This document shows positions 1 to 9,571 of a DNA stretch of 64,000 bases, in pieces. The DNA is taken from positions 3,559,001 to 3,623,000 of the forward strand of contig NZ_AP025637.1 of NCBI RefSeq assembly GCF_022846615.1, written 5' to 3'. A program made the translations under genes and the position numbers. The notes under the pieces were generated by a model. The model made no database searches, was not told where the DNA came from, and worked only from the letters and a program-made list of their open reading frames with translations. Source of the stretch: Roseomonas fluvialis. Its GTDB lineage: Bacteria; Pseudomonadota; Alphaproteobacteria; Acetobacterales; Acetobacteraceae. The first letter of the stretch is position 1. Each line of letters starts with the position of its first letter.

Positions 1-1085
1 TCAACACGATCGGCCTGCTGTTCGGCCTCATGGTGATCTCCGCAACCTTCGCCGTGGCCGGATTCTACGAATGGGTCGCGCGCAGGATTGGCGCGCTTGA
101 GGTCGGTCCCCACGCCTTGCTGGCGCTGCTCATCGTCGTGGCCACGGTGATGTCGTCGCTGCTCACCAAGGATATCGTCGCGGTGGCCATGACGCCGGTG
201 TTCTGCTCGATCTGCCTGGCGCGGCGGCTCAATCCCGTGCCGTTCCTGCTCGGCTTTTGCTTCGCGACCAACATCGGGTCGGCGGGCATGCTGACCGGCA
301 GCCCGCAGAACATGATCGCCGCCGAACTCCTGCACCTGTCGTTTACCGGCTTCATGCGGGCGGCAGCCGTGCCGGCACTTCTCGGATTGCCGCTCATCTG
401 GCTGGTACTGGTGCTGTTCTATCGGGGCCGGTGGCATCTGGCGGACGGGCCGCAACCGGCGCCGCCGCCCGCGCCGCAGCCACCGCAGGCCGTGGCGCTC
501 GACCGCATCGAGACGGCCAAGGCCGCCGTGGTGCTCAGTGCGGTGATCGTCGCCTTCGTGACCACGGACTGGCCGCACATGTTGGTCGCCCTGGCAGGGG
601 CCAGCCTGCTGCTGATCAGCCCGCGGGTGTCGTCAAACAGCATCCTGCACCGCCTGGACGGGAACCTGCTGCTGTTGCTGTTCGGCCTGTTCATCGTGAA
701 CGCGACATTCGCGGCTGCGGGCGTTCCACAGCAGTTGCTCGAAAGCCTGCGGGGCTATGGCCTGGACCTGCACGATCCCCTGTCGTTGCTCCTGGTCATG
801 GCCGTGCTCAGCAACATTGTCGGCAACAACCCGGCGGTCATGCTAGTGGCGCCTTTCGTCGCCGGCGCCGACCAGGCCGAAGCGCTGGGGGCCGCCATCG
901 CGCTCGGTACGGGCTTTTCGTCGAACGCCATTCTGTCGGGAAGCCTCGCCGGCATCATCATGGCTGAGGCTGCCCAGAAGCGCGGCGTAGCCATCACCTT
1001 CAAGGATTTTGCGAAGGTCGGTGCGCCCCTCGCGGCGCTCAGCCTGGTCGGCGCGGCCGGATGGATCCTCGTGATCAGCCGCTAG
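1..1085 (+). CDS. SLC13/ArsB-type anion transporter (5' end outside window)
   Basis: The reading frame is open from base 3 and gives about 360 visible residues, so the true start lies upstream of the window; the ATG at 30 is an internal methionine. The protein is almost entirely hydrophobic with around ten membrane segments. It carries the two loop motifs expected of the ArsB/CitM/NhaD ion-transporter superfamily, TGSPQNMIAAE in the first half and IVGNNPAVML in the second. The polar Pro/Ala-rich stretch in the middle (PQPAPPPAPQPP) is the cytoplasmic linker between halves. Substrate cannot be read from sequence: an inorganic or dicarboxylate anion is likely. An aspartate:alanine-exchanger family gene follows 103 bp downstream on the same strand. 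Confidence 0.8.
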   Translation, partial: NTIGLLFGLMVISATFAVAGFYEWVARRIGALEVGPHALLALLIVVATVMSSLLTKDIVAVAMTPVFCSICLARRLNPVPFLLGFCFATNIGSAGMLTGSPQNMIAAELLHLSFTGFMRAAAVPALLGLPLIWLVLVLFYRGRWHLADGPQPAPPPAPQPPQAVALDRIETAKAAVVLSAVIVAFVTTDWPHMLVALAGASLLLISPRVSSNSILHRLDGNLLLLLFGLFIVNATFAAAGVPQQLLESLRGYGLDLHDPLSLLLVMAVLSNIVGNNPAVMLVAPFVAGADQAEALGAAIALGTGFSSNAILSGSLAGIIMAEAAQKRGVAITFKDFAKVGAPLAALSLVGAAGWILVISR

Positions 1086-1188
1086 GCGCACACCGACCAT
1101 GGTCCGGTGGCCAACGGACAGTGCTGTTGCCTCGCGCTGACGATATGCCGCAGGCTGCCCATCAAAACAGCCGCGGAGCAGACGACGC

Positions 1189-2874
1189 ATGTGGGACTGG
1201 GTTGCGACGACGCTGCGGAGCAATCCGGAGATCGCTCTCTTCCTGACCGTGGCCGTGGGATACCCCCTCGGGAAGGTCAGTTTTCGCGGCTTCAGCCTGG
1301 GCACCGTCGCGACCACCCTGGTGTGCGGCATCCTGGTCGGCCAGCTCGACATCGAGATCTCCCACACCGTCGCTTCGATGTTTTTCCTGCTGTTCCTTTT
1401 CGCCGTAGGGTACGGCGTCGGCCCGCAATTCGTGCGCGGCATCGCCCATGACGGCGCGCTTCAGGCGCTGTTCGCCGTCGTGGTCTGCGTGCTCGTTGTC
1501 ACCACCGCCTACGGCGTGGCCCGCCTGGCCGGATATGGAGTCGGCTATGGGGCCGGACTGTACTCGGGCGCCGCAACCGCATCGGCCGCGCTCGGCCTCT
1601 CCACCAATGCGATCAGGGATATCGGGATGTCGCCGCAAGACACGCGGGCGATGATCGGCGCTCTCTCGACCGCCTTCGCCATGACCTACATCTACGGCAC
1701 CGTCGGTTCCATCGTCATCATTTCCCAGCTCGGCCCGCGGCTCCTGCGCATCGACCTCCCGGCTGCATGTCGTGCCTACGAGAAGCGGCTCGGCGGCGAC
1801 CGGCACGACTCCGGCGCATCCTGGCACCACTACATCGTTCGTACCTATCGCTTGTCCGGCACGTCGCCGCAGGTCGGGCGGACGGTCGCCGAGGTCGAGG
1901 CCTCGCGACCTCATGCACGGATCTTCATCGACGGCATCCGCCGCGGCGGCGAACTGATCGACGCGACGCCGACCACCGTGCTCGAGCCGAACGACGTCGT
2001 GGGCGCCGCCGGCGCGCGCGCGAGCCTTCGCGCCATCTTCGCGACGGGCGTGGAGGAGGTAGAGGACGTGGAACTGCTCGACGTGCCAGCCGATGGCGTC
2101 GAGGTGGTGGTGACGCAGCGTGCGCTTGACGGCAAGACGCTGGCCGAACTGGCCGAATCCCAGATCGCGCACGGGGTCTTCCTCACCGAGATCCGGCGCG
2201 GCTCGACCGGTGTCACGATCCCGATCCTGCCGCAGACCGTCCTCCGCCTGGGTGACGTGCTGACGGTGGTGGGGCGCCCGCAACGCATCCGCGCGGCACT
2301 CGGCAAGGTCGGCCAGGCCGATTTCTCGACGAAGGAAACCGACATCCCCAGCGTGTTCCTCGCGATCGCGATCGGCGCGCTGATCGGCATCCCGATGCTC
2401 ACGATCGGCGAGGTGCCGCTGACCCTGTCGATGGCAGGTGGAGTGCTGATCGCCGGCATCGCCGCGGGATGGCAGCGGTCGGTGCATCCCACCTTCGGCC
2501 ACGTCCCGCCCGCGGCTCTGTGGTTCATGAGCGTGGTCGGACTCAACGTCTTCATCGCTGTGACAGGCATATCGTCGGGGCCGAGTTTCGTCGCCGGCGT
2601 GCGGGAGGTCGGCGTCAGCCTCTTCCTGTGGGGCATCGTCGCAACGACGGTCCCGATCACGCTGGCATTGCTGATCGGGAAGTACGTCTTCCGCTTCGAC
2701 GACGCGATCGTGCTGGGATGCTGCGCCGGCGCCAGCCTTTCCACGCCGGCGCTGGGACTGATCGCGGAGCGGGCCCGCAGCGACGTGCCGATGCTGGGCT
2801 ACACGGTGCCTTATGCGATCTCCAACACGCTGCTCACCATCGGCGGCATGGTGATCGTGCTGCTGCTGCGATGA
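1189..2874 (+). CDS. Aspartate:alanine exchanger (AAE) family transporter
   Basis: A 561-residue membrane protein with the architecture of the AAE/AspT-YidE family. It has an N-terminal half of about five membrane segments ending in the conserved GLYSGAATASAALGL region. Two cytoplasmic TrkA-C (RCK_C) domains follow at roughly residues 215-290 and 300-370. A second membrane half contains the matching CAGASLSTPALG motif. Family members exchange or export amino acids or dicarboxylates; the substrate here is not evident. The ATG at 1189 is preceded by GGAG about 11 bases upstream. It could be cotranscribed with the preceding transporter. It converges on the choloylglycine-hydrolase gene 34 bp away. 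Confidence 0.85.
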   Translation: MWDWVATTLRSNPEIALFLTVAVGYPLGKVSFRGFSLGTVATTLVCGILVGQLDIEISHTVASMFFLLFLFAVGYGVGPQFVRGIAHDGALQALFAVVVCVLVVTTAYGVARLAGYGVGYGAGLYSGAATASAALGLSTNAIRDIGMSPQDTRAMIGALSTAFAMTYIYGTVGSIVIISQLGPRLLRIDLPAACRAYEKRLGGDRHDSGASWHHYIVRTYRLSGTSPQVGRTVAEVEASRPHARIFIDGIRRGGELIDATPTTVLEPNDVVGAAGARASLRAIFATGVEEVEDVELLDVPADGVEVVVTQRALDGKTLAELAESQIAHGVFLTEIRRGSTGVTIPILPQTVLRLGDVLTVVGRPQRIRAALGKVGQADFSTKETDIPSVFLAIAIGALIGIPMLTIGEVPLTLSMAGGVLIAGIAAGWQRSVHPTFGHVPPAALWFMSVVGLNVFIAVTGISSGPSFVAGVREVGVSLFLWGIVATTVPITLALLIGKYVFRFDDAIVLGCCAGASLSTPALGLIAERARSDVPMLGYTVPYAISNTLLTIGGMVIVLLLR

Positions 2875-2908
2875 GACGCCCGCAGCAGCAGGCCCGTGAC
2901 CCCGTGGT

Positions 2909-4024
2909 TCAGCCCGCGCCGTGGGCTTTCAACGCTTCGGTCGCGTCGAAGGCTCCCTCCCCGAGGGTCTTGAGAGGCATCACGGACGGCGCCGATGCGC
3001 CCGCGAGGGCTGTCAGGTCGAAACGCGTGAAGTTCAGGCTGCGATAGTCGCGGATGAAGAACAACTTGCGATCGAGGTCGGAGAGACTCGTCCAACTGGT
3101 GAATTCGGTCGCGTAGGGGGTAGCGCTGTCCGCCTGCAGGCCAGCGACCTCCAGATGCCCGCCACCCTGCGCCGGGTAGTCGATCGACACGCCGCGCGGG
3201 CGATCGAAGTTGTTCAGGATATGCCCGAGCGTCTGAACGGCGAGATCCGGCGTGGCCGCCTTCTCGGTGTAGTGCGCATAGAACGCCGCCCTAACGAAGC
3301 GCCCGACCGAGGTGTTGGAGGCCGGCAGGCCCGCCGTCGCGATGCCGGAATCCGGCTGAACTGCCTTGTAGGCGCCAAAGGTGGCGCTCGGCTTATCGAC
3401 GTTCGACAAATGCGTGTAGTTGCCGAGGTTGGTCAGGTGCCAGTCGAACTTCGGGCCATTCGTCATGACGCCGACGGGGTTGTCGTACACCGTCATGGCG
3501 CCGCGATCGAACTCGATCACCAGCGACGTGCCGGCGGCGTCATGGACCACGTAGTGGAACGGCGATTCGACACCACCCAGCAACTGCAACGGCTGCAGCA
3601 TCACCGGCTGTGCAGCGAGCGCCGCCTTCACCTCTGCCACCGACGCGAACTGGCCGAGCGCCCAGACGCCGAGATCGGACGCCGAAAGCACGGACTGCGT
3701 GACAGCGACGGAGGCCTGCTTTCCGGCCGCGGCCGGATAGGACAGCAGGCTGAAGGTCAAGCCCTGGTCATTGAGCCCTTCCAGCACCTTGAGGTCAGCG
3801 ATCGTCATCGGTGCCTGCGCGGTCGGCACCCGCGCGGGCATCGCCACCGCGAGGATCGTGTGACGGGCGGCGAAAGACAGCGGCGGATGGCCAGGAATCT
3901 TCGATGTCGTCTCGAAGCCGATCGGAACATGCAGGACCTGGTATGGCAGGTCCGTGGTGAGTTCGAGCGTCCGGCCGAAATAGGCCTTGCCGCCGGCATC
4001 CCTGTAGCCGAGTGACGTGCACAT
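2909..4024 (-). CDS. Choloylglycine hydrolase family (linear amide C-N hydrolase)
   Basis: A 371-residue Ntn-hydrolase of the bile salt hydrolase/penicillin V acylase family (PF02275). The protein begins MCTS, so Cys2 becomes the N-terminal nucleophile after methionine removal, which fixes the start. Arg18 (FGRTLE) and the TNGPKFDWHLTNL block supply other active-site positions. Position 21, usually Asp in characterised members, is Glu here. No signal peptide is visible, so cytoplasmic action is expected. In environmental bacteria such enzymes often cleave N-acyl amides such as acyl-homoserine lactones; that role is inference. It is codirectional with, and 94 bp downstream of, the exporter operon's last gene. 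Confidence 0.85.
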   Translation of the reverse strand: MCTSLGYRDAGGKAYFGRTLELTTDLPYQVLHVPIGFETTSKIPGHPPLSFAARHTILAVAMPARVPTAQAPMTIADLKVLEGLNDQGLTFSLLSYPAAAGKQASVAVTQSVLSASDLGVWALGQFASVAEVKAALAAQPVMLQPLQLLGGVESPFHYVVHDAAGTSLVIEFDRGAMTVYDNPVGVMTNGPKFDWHLTNLGNYTHLSNVDKPSATFGAYKAVQPDSGIATAGLPASNTSVGRFVRAAFYAHYTEKAATPDLAVQTLGHILNNFDRPRGVSIDYPAQGGGHLEVAGLQADSATPYATEFTSWTSLSDLDRKLFFIRDYRSLNFTRFDLTALAGASAPSVMPLKTLGEGAFDATEALKAHGAG

Positions 4025-4118
4025 CGCGTTTCTCCCTCAGGTTTGAATGAAAGGCTCGGCTTGCGTGCCGACGCGCCGCGACCGCGCGCTCGCATTCGGG
4101 CGGGGCAGGCAGGCCATG

Positions 4119-5639
4119 TCAGGGAACCGAATCGCGCGACGTCATCGCGCCGACCACGAAGGCAAGGTTCGCCGCACCCACCAGCGCCGCGGCCTGGGCA
4201 TCGGTCTGCGCCTGTCGGCCATCAAGTAGCCCGCTGTCGGCGGCGGTGGCCGCAGTCACCGTGCCGACGCCGTTCCTGTACGCTGCGAGCGCCGCCTCAT
4301 ACGTGGTGGAAGCCGCGGCGACGAGGGCGCTTGCCGCCCGGTGCGCTTCGAGCGCGGTGCGCAACGCATTGGTCGCGGCGACGATCTCGGTCACCGCCAT
4401 CATCTGCGTGCGCTCGAAGGTGCCCTCGGCGGCGGCAGCCTGCGCCTGCGCCTGGCGCAACCGGGCGATGCGCAGGCCGCCATCATAGAGCGGCACCGTC
4501 GCGCCGATGAGCACGCCGGATCCCGTGGCTTGCTGGCCTATGGTGGGCAGGCCGCCGGCGTTGAAACTGCCCTGCCCGGAGGCTAGCGCACCGGCGACGA
4601 ACACGTTGGGCAGGAACTCGGCCCGTGCGGCCGCGATCCCGGCCGCGCTCGACCGCATCGCCAGGTAGCTCGCCATCACGTCCGGGCGCCGCGACAGGGC
4701 AAGCCGCACCATCTCGTCGAGCGGCAGGTCGGGTGCATCCGGAAGCCGGCGCTGGCCGTCATCCTCGATGCGAATGCGCTGGGTGGCGTTCACGCCCATT
4801 GCGGCAACCAGCGCCTGGTAGGCGTCGCGCTCCTGCCCCTCGGCCTGGACCCGGCGCAGTTCGGATTGCGCGACCTGCTGGCGCGCCTGCGCCGCCTCCA
4901 CCGAAGTGGCAAGGCCACGCGCCTGCCTGTCCTCGACCGCGCGGCTGATGGCGCTGCTGTTGCGCAAGGCCTCGCGCGCGATCCGCGCGCGCGCGACGGA
5001 CGCACGATACAGGTAGTAGGCGCGCGTGACGTCGAAGATCACGCGCTGGTGCTCGCCATTGAACAGGACGCTCGCCGCAACGGCGCCCTGCCTGGCGGCA
5101 TCGGCCAGCGCCGCGCGTCGGCCGAAATCGAAAATCAACCACTGCAGCGCGACCGATGGGGACACACCCTCGGCCGTTGTCTCGAAGTACCGCTGCGTGC
5201 CGATCGGTACCGGCAGGGGCGTTGTGACGGTCTGGCGACCAGCGATGACATTGGCGGTGATCAGCGGCAGGTAGGTCGCTTCCACGAGGCCGACGGCCAG
5301 CGCGGCCGCCCGCGCGCGTTGCCACGCAACGCGGGTGGCAGGGTTGTTGCGTTGCGCGATGTCGATCAGTTCCGGCAGGCGATAGCTGCGGTTGGGGTCG
5401 ATGTCGGCGGTCTGCGTCATGACCGCGAGCGCCGGGTCTGCGGGCACGCCGAAATCCCGCGTCGCGCCCGGCGTCGGCGCCGGTTCCCGCGCCCCGCCGC
5501 GGAGGCTCCACAGGCTGTTCTCGCTTCCGTTCGGTCGCCACGGCGTATCGGGACCGGGCGGTGCCATGAGGACGGCATCGGATGCGCAGGCGGCGAGCCC
5601 GACGGCGAGTACGACGGCAAGCAAGCCGGATCCGCGCAT
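4119..5639 (-). CDS. TolC/NodT-type outer membrane efflux lipoprotein
   Basis: A 506-residue outer membrane factor. The N-terminus is a lipoprotein signal ending in LAAC with Cys18 as the lipidated residue. Two OEP repeats follow, with the long Ala/Arg/Gln-rich helices that build the periplasmic tunnel (for example EAAQARQQVAQSELRR and ARLRQAQAQAAAAEG). It forms the outer-membrane exit duct of a tripartite pump. It is the last gene of an operon with the DUF1656, HlyD and FUSC genes upstream, and its ATG overlaps the FUSC stop by one base (TGATG), implying translational coupling. Confidence 0.88.
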   Translation of the reverse strand: MRGSGLLAVVLAVGLAACASDAVLMAPPGPDTPWRPNGSENSLWSLRGGAREPAPTPGATRDFGVPADPALAVMTQTADIDPNRSYRLPELIDIAQRNNPATRVAWQRARAAALAVGLVEATYLPLITANVIAGRQTVTTPLPVPIGTQRYFETTAEGVSPSVALQWLIFDFGRRAALADAARQGAVAASVLFNGEHQRVIFDVTRAYYLYRASVARARIAREALRNSSAISRAVEDRQARGLATSVEAAQARQQVAQSELRRVQAEGQERDAYQALVAAMGVNATQRIRIEDDGQRRLPDAPDLPLDEMVRLALSRRPDVMASYLAMRSSAAGIAAARAEFLPNVFVAGALASGQGSFNAGGLPTIGQQATGSGVLIGATVPLYDGGLRIARLRQAQAQAAAAEGTFERTQMMAVTEIVAATNALRTALEAHRAASALVAAASTTYEAALAAYRNGVGTVTAATAADSGLLDGRQAQTDAQAAALVGAANLAFVVGAMTSRDSVP

Positions 5640-7519
5640 CAGCCCGCCATCGCGATACGCAGGCGGTCCAGCCGGCGGCGCAAGGGGTCTGCCGAGCCGC
5701 CGGCCTGCGCCATGACCAGGCTCTCGCCCTGTGCCGTCCGCGCAGCGAGATCCTCGAGGCGTGCAGCGACGTCGGGCAGAGCTTCCCTGCTGAGATAGAT
5801 GTCGCGCGTGAGGGCCGCGATCTCCGACGCGGCGTCTCGCAGGTCGGCTTCGGCCGCGGCGGTCGGTCGGATGTTGGCGGGTTCGAAGGCAACGAGGTCA
5901 AGCGCCTCGGCTGCCTTGGCGGCCTCGGTGATCGCCAGCGCGGCCTCGGGGATGGCGCCGACACGGCGTTCAGGCGGCAGCGCGGCGAGCCTGGCGAGGC
6001 CGGCGAAGGCCGCCTGCAGATGCGCCCTGACCGCATGCGCAATCGGGGTCGGCCAGATCTGCGTGAAGATGACGAAGACGACCAGGTTGCCGAGCAGGAT
6101 TCCGATGACCCTGTCGCGTCCCGTCCCGAGGTCGAGGCTCGGGCCGAACCCCTGCAGGACGGTCAGCAGGAATGCCAGGCAGATCTGCACCCCGCCGTAG
6201 GAGATGCGCTCGGGACCCGTCGACACCCATGCCCCGATCAGCACGCCGGCGAAGACCAGCACCATCAGCCCACCGATGTCGTCGATGTGCGGAACGACGA
6301 ACAGGATCGCCGCCATGCCCATCGCCGCGCCGATCAGGCAGCCAAGGATACGCAGGCCGAGCTTGTGGACCGTCTCGCCGGTGGTGCCGAGTGCCGCGAC
6401 GTAGCAGGTGACCATTGCCGTATGGATGCCCTGCCAGTCTATACCGACATAGATGACGTAGCACAGGATGGCGGCCGCCGTGGTCTTGAGCGCGTAGCGC
6501 TGGTAGCTCGGGTTCGCGAGCGCGTCGGGCGCGAAGAACGGCGGCTTGGGCGGCGCGACGACCGGATCCTCGGGAGCCCCGGCGATGATGCGCAGTGCCG
6601 CCAGCAAGTCGCGTTCCGCGTCGCCCATCGGGCCTGCCGGCGTGGCGGGCGGCGCGGGCATGCGGCCGCCGTCCAGCGCATCAAGTGCCTGGCGAATGGC
6701 GTCGATCAGTGCATCGCGTCGCACCGCATCAAGGTCCCCTGGCAAGGCACTGGCCGCCAGCATCAGGCGGTACGATGCACGCACGTCACGCGTCACCTGG
6801 CCTGCGGCGGGCCGGCCAACGAGCGCGAGGATGCCGACGAGCCTGGCCTGCTGCTCCAGCGCAGCATTGTCGGCGCGCAGGAGCTCAGCGAGCGCGTCAT
6901 GCCCGTCGGGCGCGCCCGAGGCGATCGCGTCCATCGTCGTGGCCAGGCGCCGCCGCAGCGTATCCCGTAGCAGCCGCACCGACGACATGCCGAGCACCAT
7001 GTTGAACACGGCCATCAGCGCCATCGGCATTACCGCCATGTACCAGGCGTAGCGGAGCCCGAAACTCACGGCGTCACCGACCGGCGCCAGGCTCAACAAC
7101 GTCAGGACGAAGGCGATGACCAGTGCGATGATCCCACCGATCTCGCCCAACTGGCTGGCAGCGCCGATGAACAGGAACACGAAGGACACCACCGCAATGG
7201 CCAGAAGGCGCAGCAGAGGCGACGCAATCGTCGCATTGATCAGCGGCACCACGCACAGCACCACGATGGTGACCAGCAGGATGAGGCCGAGCGCGGTACC
7301 GATGTTCTGCACCGCATCCGGCTTCATCAGAAAGATGATGAGGTAGCAACTGATCGCCGCTTCCGGGATCTCGTACATCATCGCCGTGGCGCAGACGATC
7401 GCGCAGAGCAGCGCGATCCGCCAGGTCAGCGCGGCGCGTCCGGGAAACGGCGCGAGGTCGGCCCGCAAGCGGGCGGTGAAAGTATCCTGTGCCGCGGCCG
7501 AGGCACTCATGGTGAGCAC
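5639..7519 (-). CDS. FUSC family inner-membrane efflux pump
   Basis: A 626-residue FUSC protein (fusaric acid resistance/AaeB/YccS superfamily). It has two blocks of about five to six membrane helices, around residues 25-190 and 335-490, each followed by a soluble helical region. The block starting NPSYQRYALKTTAAAILCYVIY is the conserved start of the second FUSC domain. It is the energised inner-membrane part of an exporter for aromatic acids or similar weak acids. Its start lies inside the 3' end of the HlyD gene (13-nt overlap) and its stop overlaps the TolC start. Its exact substrate is unknown. Confidence 0.88.
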   Translation of the reverse strand: MLTMSASAAAQDTFTARLRADLAPFPGRAALTWRIALLCAIVCATAMMYEIPEAAISCYLIIFLMKPDAVQNIGTALGLILLVTIVVLCVVPLINATIASPLLRLLAIAVVSFVFLFIGAASQLGEIGGIIALVIAFVLTLLSLAPVGDAVSFGLRYAWYMAVMPMALMAVFNMVLGMSSVRLLRDTLRRRLATTMDAIASGAPDGHDALAELLRADNAALEQQARLVGILALVGRPAAGQVTRDVRASYRLMLAASALPGDLDAVRRDALIDAIRQALDALDGGRMPAPPATPAGPMGDAERDLLAALRIIAGAPEDPVVAPPKPPFFAPDALANPSYQRYALKTTAAAILCYVIYVGIDWQGIHTAMVTCYVAALGTTGETVHKLGLRILGCLIGAAMGMAAILFVVPHIDDIGGLMVLVFAGVLIGAWVSTGPERISYGGVQICLAFLLTVLQGFGPSLDLGTGRDRVIGILLGNLVVFVIFTQIWPTPIAHAVRAHLQAAFAGLARLAALPPERRVGAIPEAALAITEAAKAAEALDLVAFEPANIRPTAAAEADLRDAASEIAALTRDIYLSREALPDVAARLEDLAARTAQGESLVMAQAGGSADPLRRRLDRLRIAMAG

Positions 7520-8562
7520 CGCTCGCCACGGTGCACGATGGCCACCGCCGACGCGCCGACCCGCATCAGGGATTCCGGCGGATCGATGAGGCGGATCCGC
7601 ACCGGGAAGCGCTGCGCGATGCGCACCCAGTTGAGAGACTTCGCCACGTAGGGCAGGCCGCGAGGAACGTTGACCAAGTCCGTCGACGCGACACCCCAGC
7701 CGATGCCCGTGACCACACCGGCAATGCGCACGGACCGGTCAGCAAGCGCATAGACCCGCGCGCAATCCCCCACCGCGATCGACGGCAGGTCGGTTTCGGG
7801 GAAGGAAGCGCTCGCGTACCAGGTCTGGGTGTTGATCAGGGTGAAGACGGATTGTCCCGCCGCCACGATCTCGCCTGTCGCGATCACCAGGCCCACGACG
7901 CGCCCGTCATGCGGCGCCCGGATCGCCGTGTTGGCGAGGCTGCGCTCGGCCATGGCGAGGGCCGCCTGCCGCGCCGCCACCAGGGCCTGCGCGGCATCGA
8001 TGGTGCTCACCAGGCTGGCGGCGGCCTCCGCCTGCCGGACCGCCTGCGTGAGGCTGGTGCGCGCATCGTCGCGGGCGGTGCGGGCATCGTCCACCTGCTG
8101 GGCCGTCACGTAGCCGGGCCGCAGCAGCGGCGTGAGGCGCGCGAGCGTTTGTTCGGCCAGAGCGAGGTTGGTGCGTGCGCGACCGACCTGTTCGGTCGCA
8201 ACGACTGCGTTGGATTGCTCGGCGCTGATCGTGCGTCGCTGCGTATCGCGTGCCGCCTCGGCGATGCGAAGGTCGGCACGCGCCTGGTCCACGGCCAGGC
8301 GATAGGGTTCGGGGTCGATGGTGAACAGCAGATCACCCTTTGCGACCCGCTGGTTCTCGGTCACGTCGAGGGCAACGATCCGGCCCGGCACGCTCGATGC
8401 GATGTTGACGATGGTCGCGGTGAGCACCGTGTCGTCGGACAGGGGATTGTCCTGCGCACGGGTTGCATAGAACCAGCCCGCGACGATGGCGCTCAGGATC
8501 ATGACGCCGGCGATGGCCGAACCAAGGAATGTGCGGCGACGCGCATAGGCCGATGCCGCCAT
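7507..8562 (-). CDS. HlyD/EmrA-type periplasmic adaptor (membrane fusion protein)
   Basis: A 351-residue membrane fusion protein: a short cytoplasmic N-terminus, one membrane anchor at about residues 14-33, then a biotinyl-lipoyl-like half motif (SSVPGRIVALDVTENQRVAKG). A coiled-coil hairpin with alternating Ala/Arg/Gln follows (residues about 90-200). The second lipoyl half is ANTAIRAPHDGRVVGL, followed by a beta-barrel. It links the FUSC pump to the TolC duct across the periplasm. It lies 3 bp downstream of the DUF1656 gene and overlaps the FUSC gene, so the operon order is DUF1656-HlyD-FUSC-TolC. Confidence 0.88.
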   Translation of the reverse strand: MAASAYARRRTFLGSAIAGVMILSAIVAGWFYATRAQDNPLSDDTVLTATIVNIASSVPGRIVALDVTENQRVAKGDLLFTIDPEPYRLAVDQARADLRIAEAARDTQRRTISAEQSNAVVATEQVGRARTNLALAEQTLARLTPLLRPGYVTAQQVDDARTARDDARTSLTQAVRQAEAAASLVSTIDAAQALVAARQAALAMAERSLANTAIRAPHDGRVVGLVIATGEIVAAGQSVFTLINTQTWYASASFPETDLPSIAVGDCARVYALADRSVRIAGVVTGIGWGVASTDLVNVPRGLPYVAKSLNWVRIAQRFPVRIRLIDPPESLMRVGASAVAIVHRGERCSP

Positions 8563-8565
8563 CGG

Positions 8566-8769
8566 TCAGCGGCCATAGACCGTAAGCGCGATGACCAGGC
8601 CAATGGTCGCAGCGCAGCAGACATAGACGAGCAGGCGCAATGGCAGAACCTCGTCGATGCCGAACCGAATGAACGCCACCCGCAATGCGACGGCGCCGAC
8701 GACGCCGACGCCCACGCATACGAGCCAGAATGGGAAGTACGCCCCGAACAGCGGCAGGGATGGGCTCAT
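8566..8769 (-). CDS. DUF1656 (AaeX-like) small membrane protein
   Basis: A 67-residue protein with two membrane helices and the family's opening, SLPLFGAYFPFWLVCVG, followed by the conserved Arg/Asp loop (RFGIDEVLPLRLLVY). Small DUF1656/AaeX proteins usually head HlyD-FUSC efflux operons, as here. The frame stays open for 59 codons further upstream to 8946, but those residues do not resemble the family and are not hydrophobic, so the ATG at 8769 was chosen. No strong Shine-Dalgarno is visible in front of it. Role in the pump is unknown. Confidence 0.75.
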   Translation of the reverse strand: MSPSLPLFGAYFPFWLVCVGVGVVGAVALRVAFIRFGIDEVLPLRLLVYVCCAATIGLVIALTVYGR

Positions 8770-9172
8770 CGTGCAGCGGGCGACATAGCGTGCAACGGAT
8801 TCGTACAACACCGGACGAGACGCCAGTTCTGGCGCGCCGATCGTGTACCGGTCGTTGCTGGCATCGAACGCGTCACCCGAAGCCCGAATGTTGATGCATC
8901 TGCGTTCAGACGTATCAGCCGCCAGGATGCCGTTCAACCCTGACATACCGCATGCAGACGGCCTCGTGATGGATCGTTTCGGACTTAAAGGCAGCGTTGG
9001 CGAGCACGAAATGTGAATGACGCGAAGCGCTCTACGCGTCTGCCGCAGATGTACCGCACAGATTGCCTCGCCGGCGCGGATTTTGTCCGCTTGCGCACGA
9101 ACGCAGCACCGCGTGACTTGAACTCTTCGTATGGTGCAGTAGCTTTATCGTGCTCATTCGATCGAGGACGCG
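8770..9172. other. Intergenic region between efflux operon and crcB pair
   Basis: This 403-bp stretch separates two divergent operons and should hold both promoters. No convincing -35/-10 pair, operator palindrome or regulator gene could be picked out by eye. The final bases before crcB contain GAGGA at 9164-9168, a good ribosome binding site for the ATG at 9173. The fluoride riboswitch core was looked for and not found. Confidence 0.5.
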
Positions 9173-9562
9173 ATGCGGCCGATTGACCTTCTGTGGGTCG
9201 GACTTGGAGGCGGCGCGGGGTCCGTATTGCGGTGGGCAATCGGGAAAGCAGTGGGTGAGCGCTATCACGGAGGCTTCCCCCTCGCGACGTTCATGATCAA
9301 CGTCGGTGGGGCGTTCGTCATCGGCTACCTGACCATCCTGTTCTCGGTCGACTGGCGCGATCGCTACGGAACCGCCCTGAATGCCGGCGTGCTCACCGGA
9401 GTGCTCGGCGGCTTCACGACGTTCAGCAGCATGCAACTCGATGCATACAAGGTGCGCGAGGCTGGGCGCACCGGGCTCGCGCTGGCCTATCTGGTCGGCT
9501 CCGTCGCGATCGGATTTGCAGCCGCAGCCGCGGGCGCCGGGCTCGCACGCCTTCAGGGTTGA
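9173..9562 (+). CDS. crcB: Fluoride channel CrcB/Fluc, first of a tandem pair
   Basis: A 129-residue four-helix membrane protein of the CrcB/Fluc family, which exports toxic fluoride passively. Diagnostic features are GGGAGSVLRWAIG near the N-terminus, ATFMINVGGAFVIGYL in helix 2 (the Asn lines the pore) and GVLGGFTTFSSM with the phenylalanine/threonine/serine track in helix 3. The ATG has GAGGA five bases upstream. The second crcB begins 9 bp after its stop. Paired crcB genes in other bacteria encode antiparallel heterodimers, which is the likely arrangement here. Confidence 0.93.
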   Translation: MRPIDLLWVGLGGGAGSVLRWAIGKAVGERYHGGFPLATFMINVGGAFVIGYLTILFSVDWRDRYGTALNAGVLTGVLGGFTTFSSMQLDAYKVREAGRTGLALAYLVGSVAIGFAAAAAGAGLARLQG

Positions 9563-9571
9563 GGATCCAGC

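Noticed and set aside
30..32. ATG at 30 as the start of the first transporter gene
   Set aside because: The frame is open from the window edge and the upstream codons (NTIGLLFGL) continue a membrane helix.
8770..9172. Fluoride riboswitch upstream of crcB
   Set aside because: The conserved GATGGTGTTCC-type core and paired pseudoknot bases were not found in the interval.
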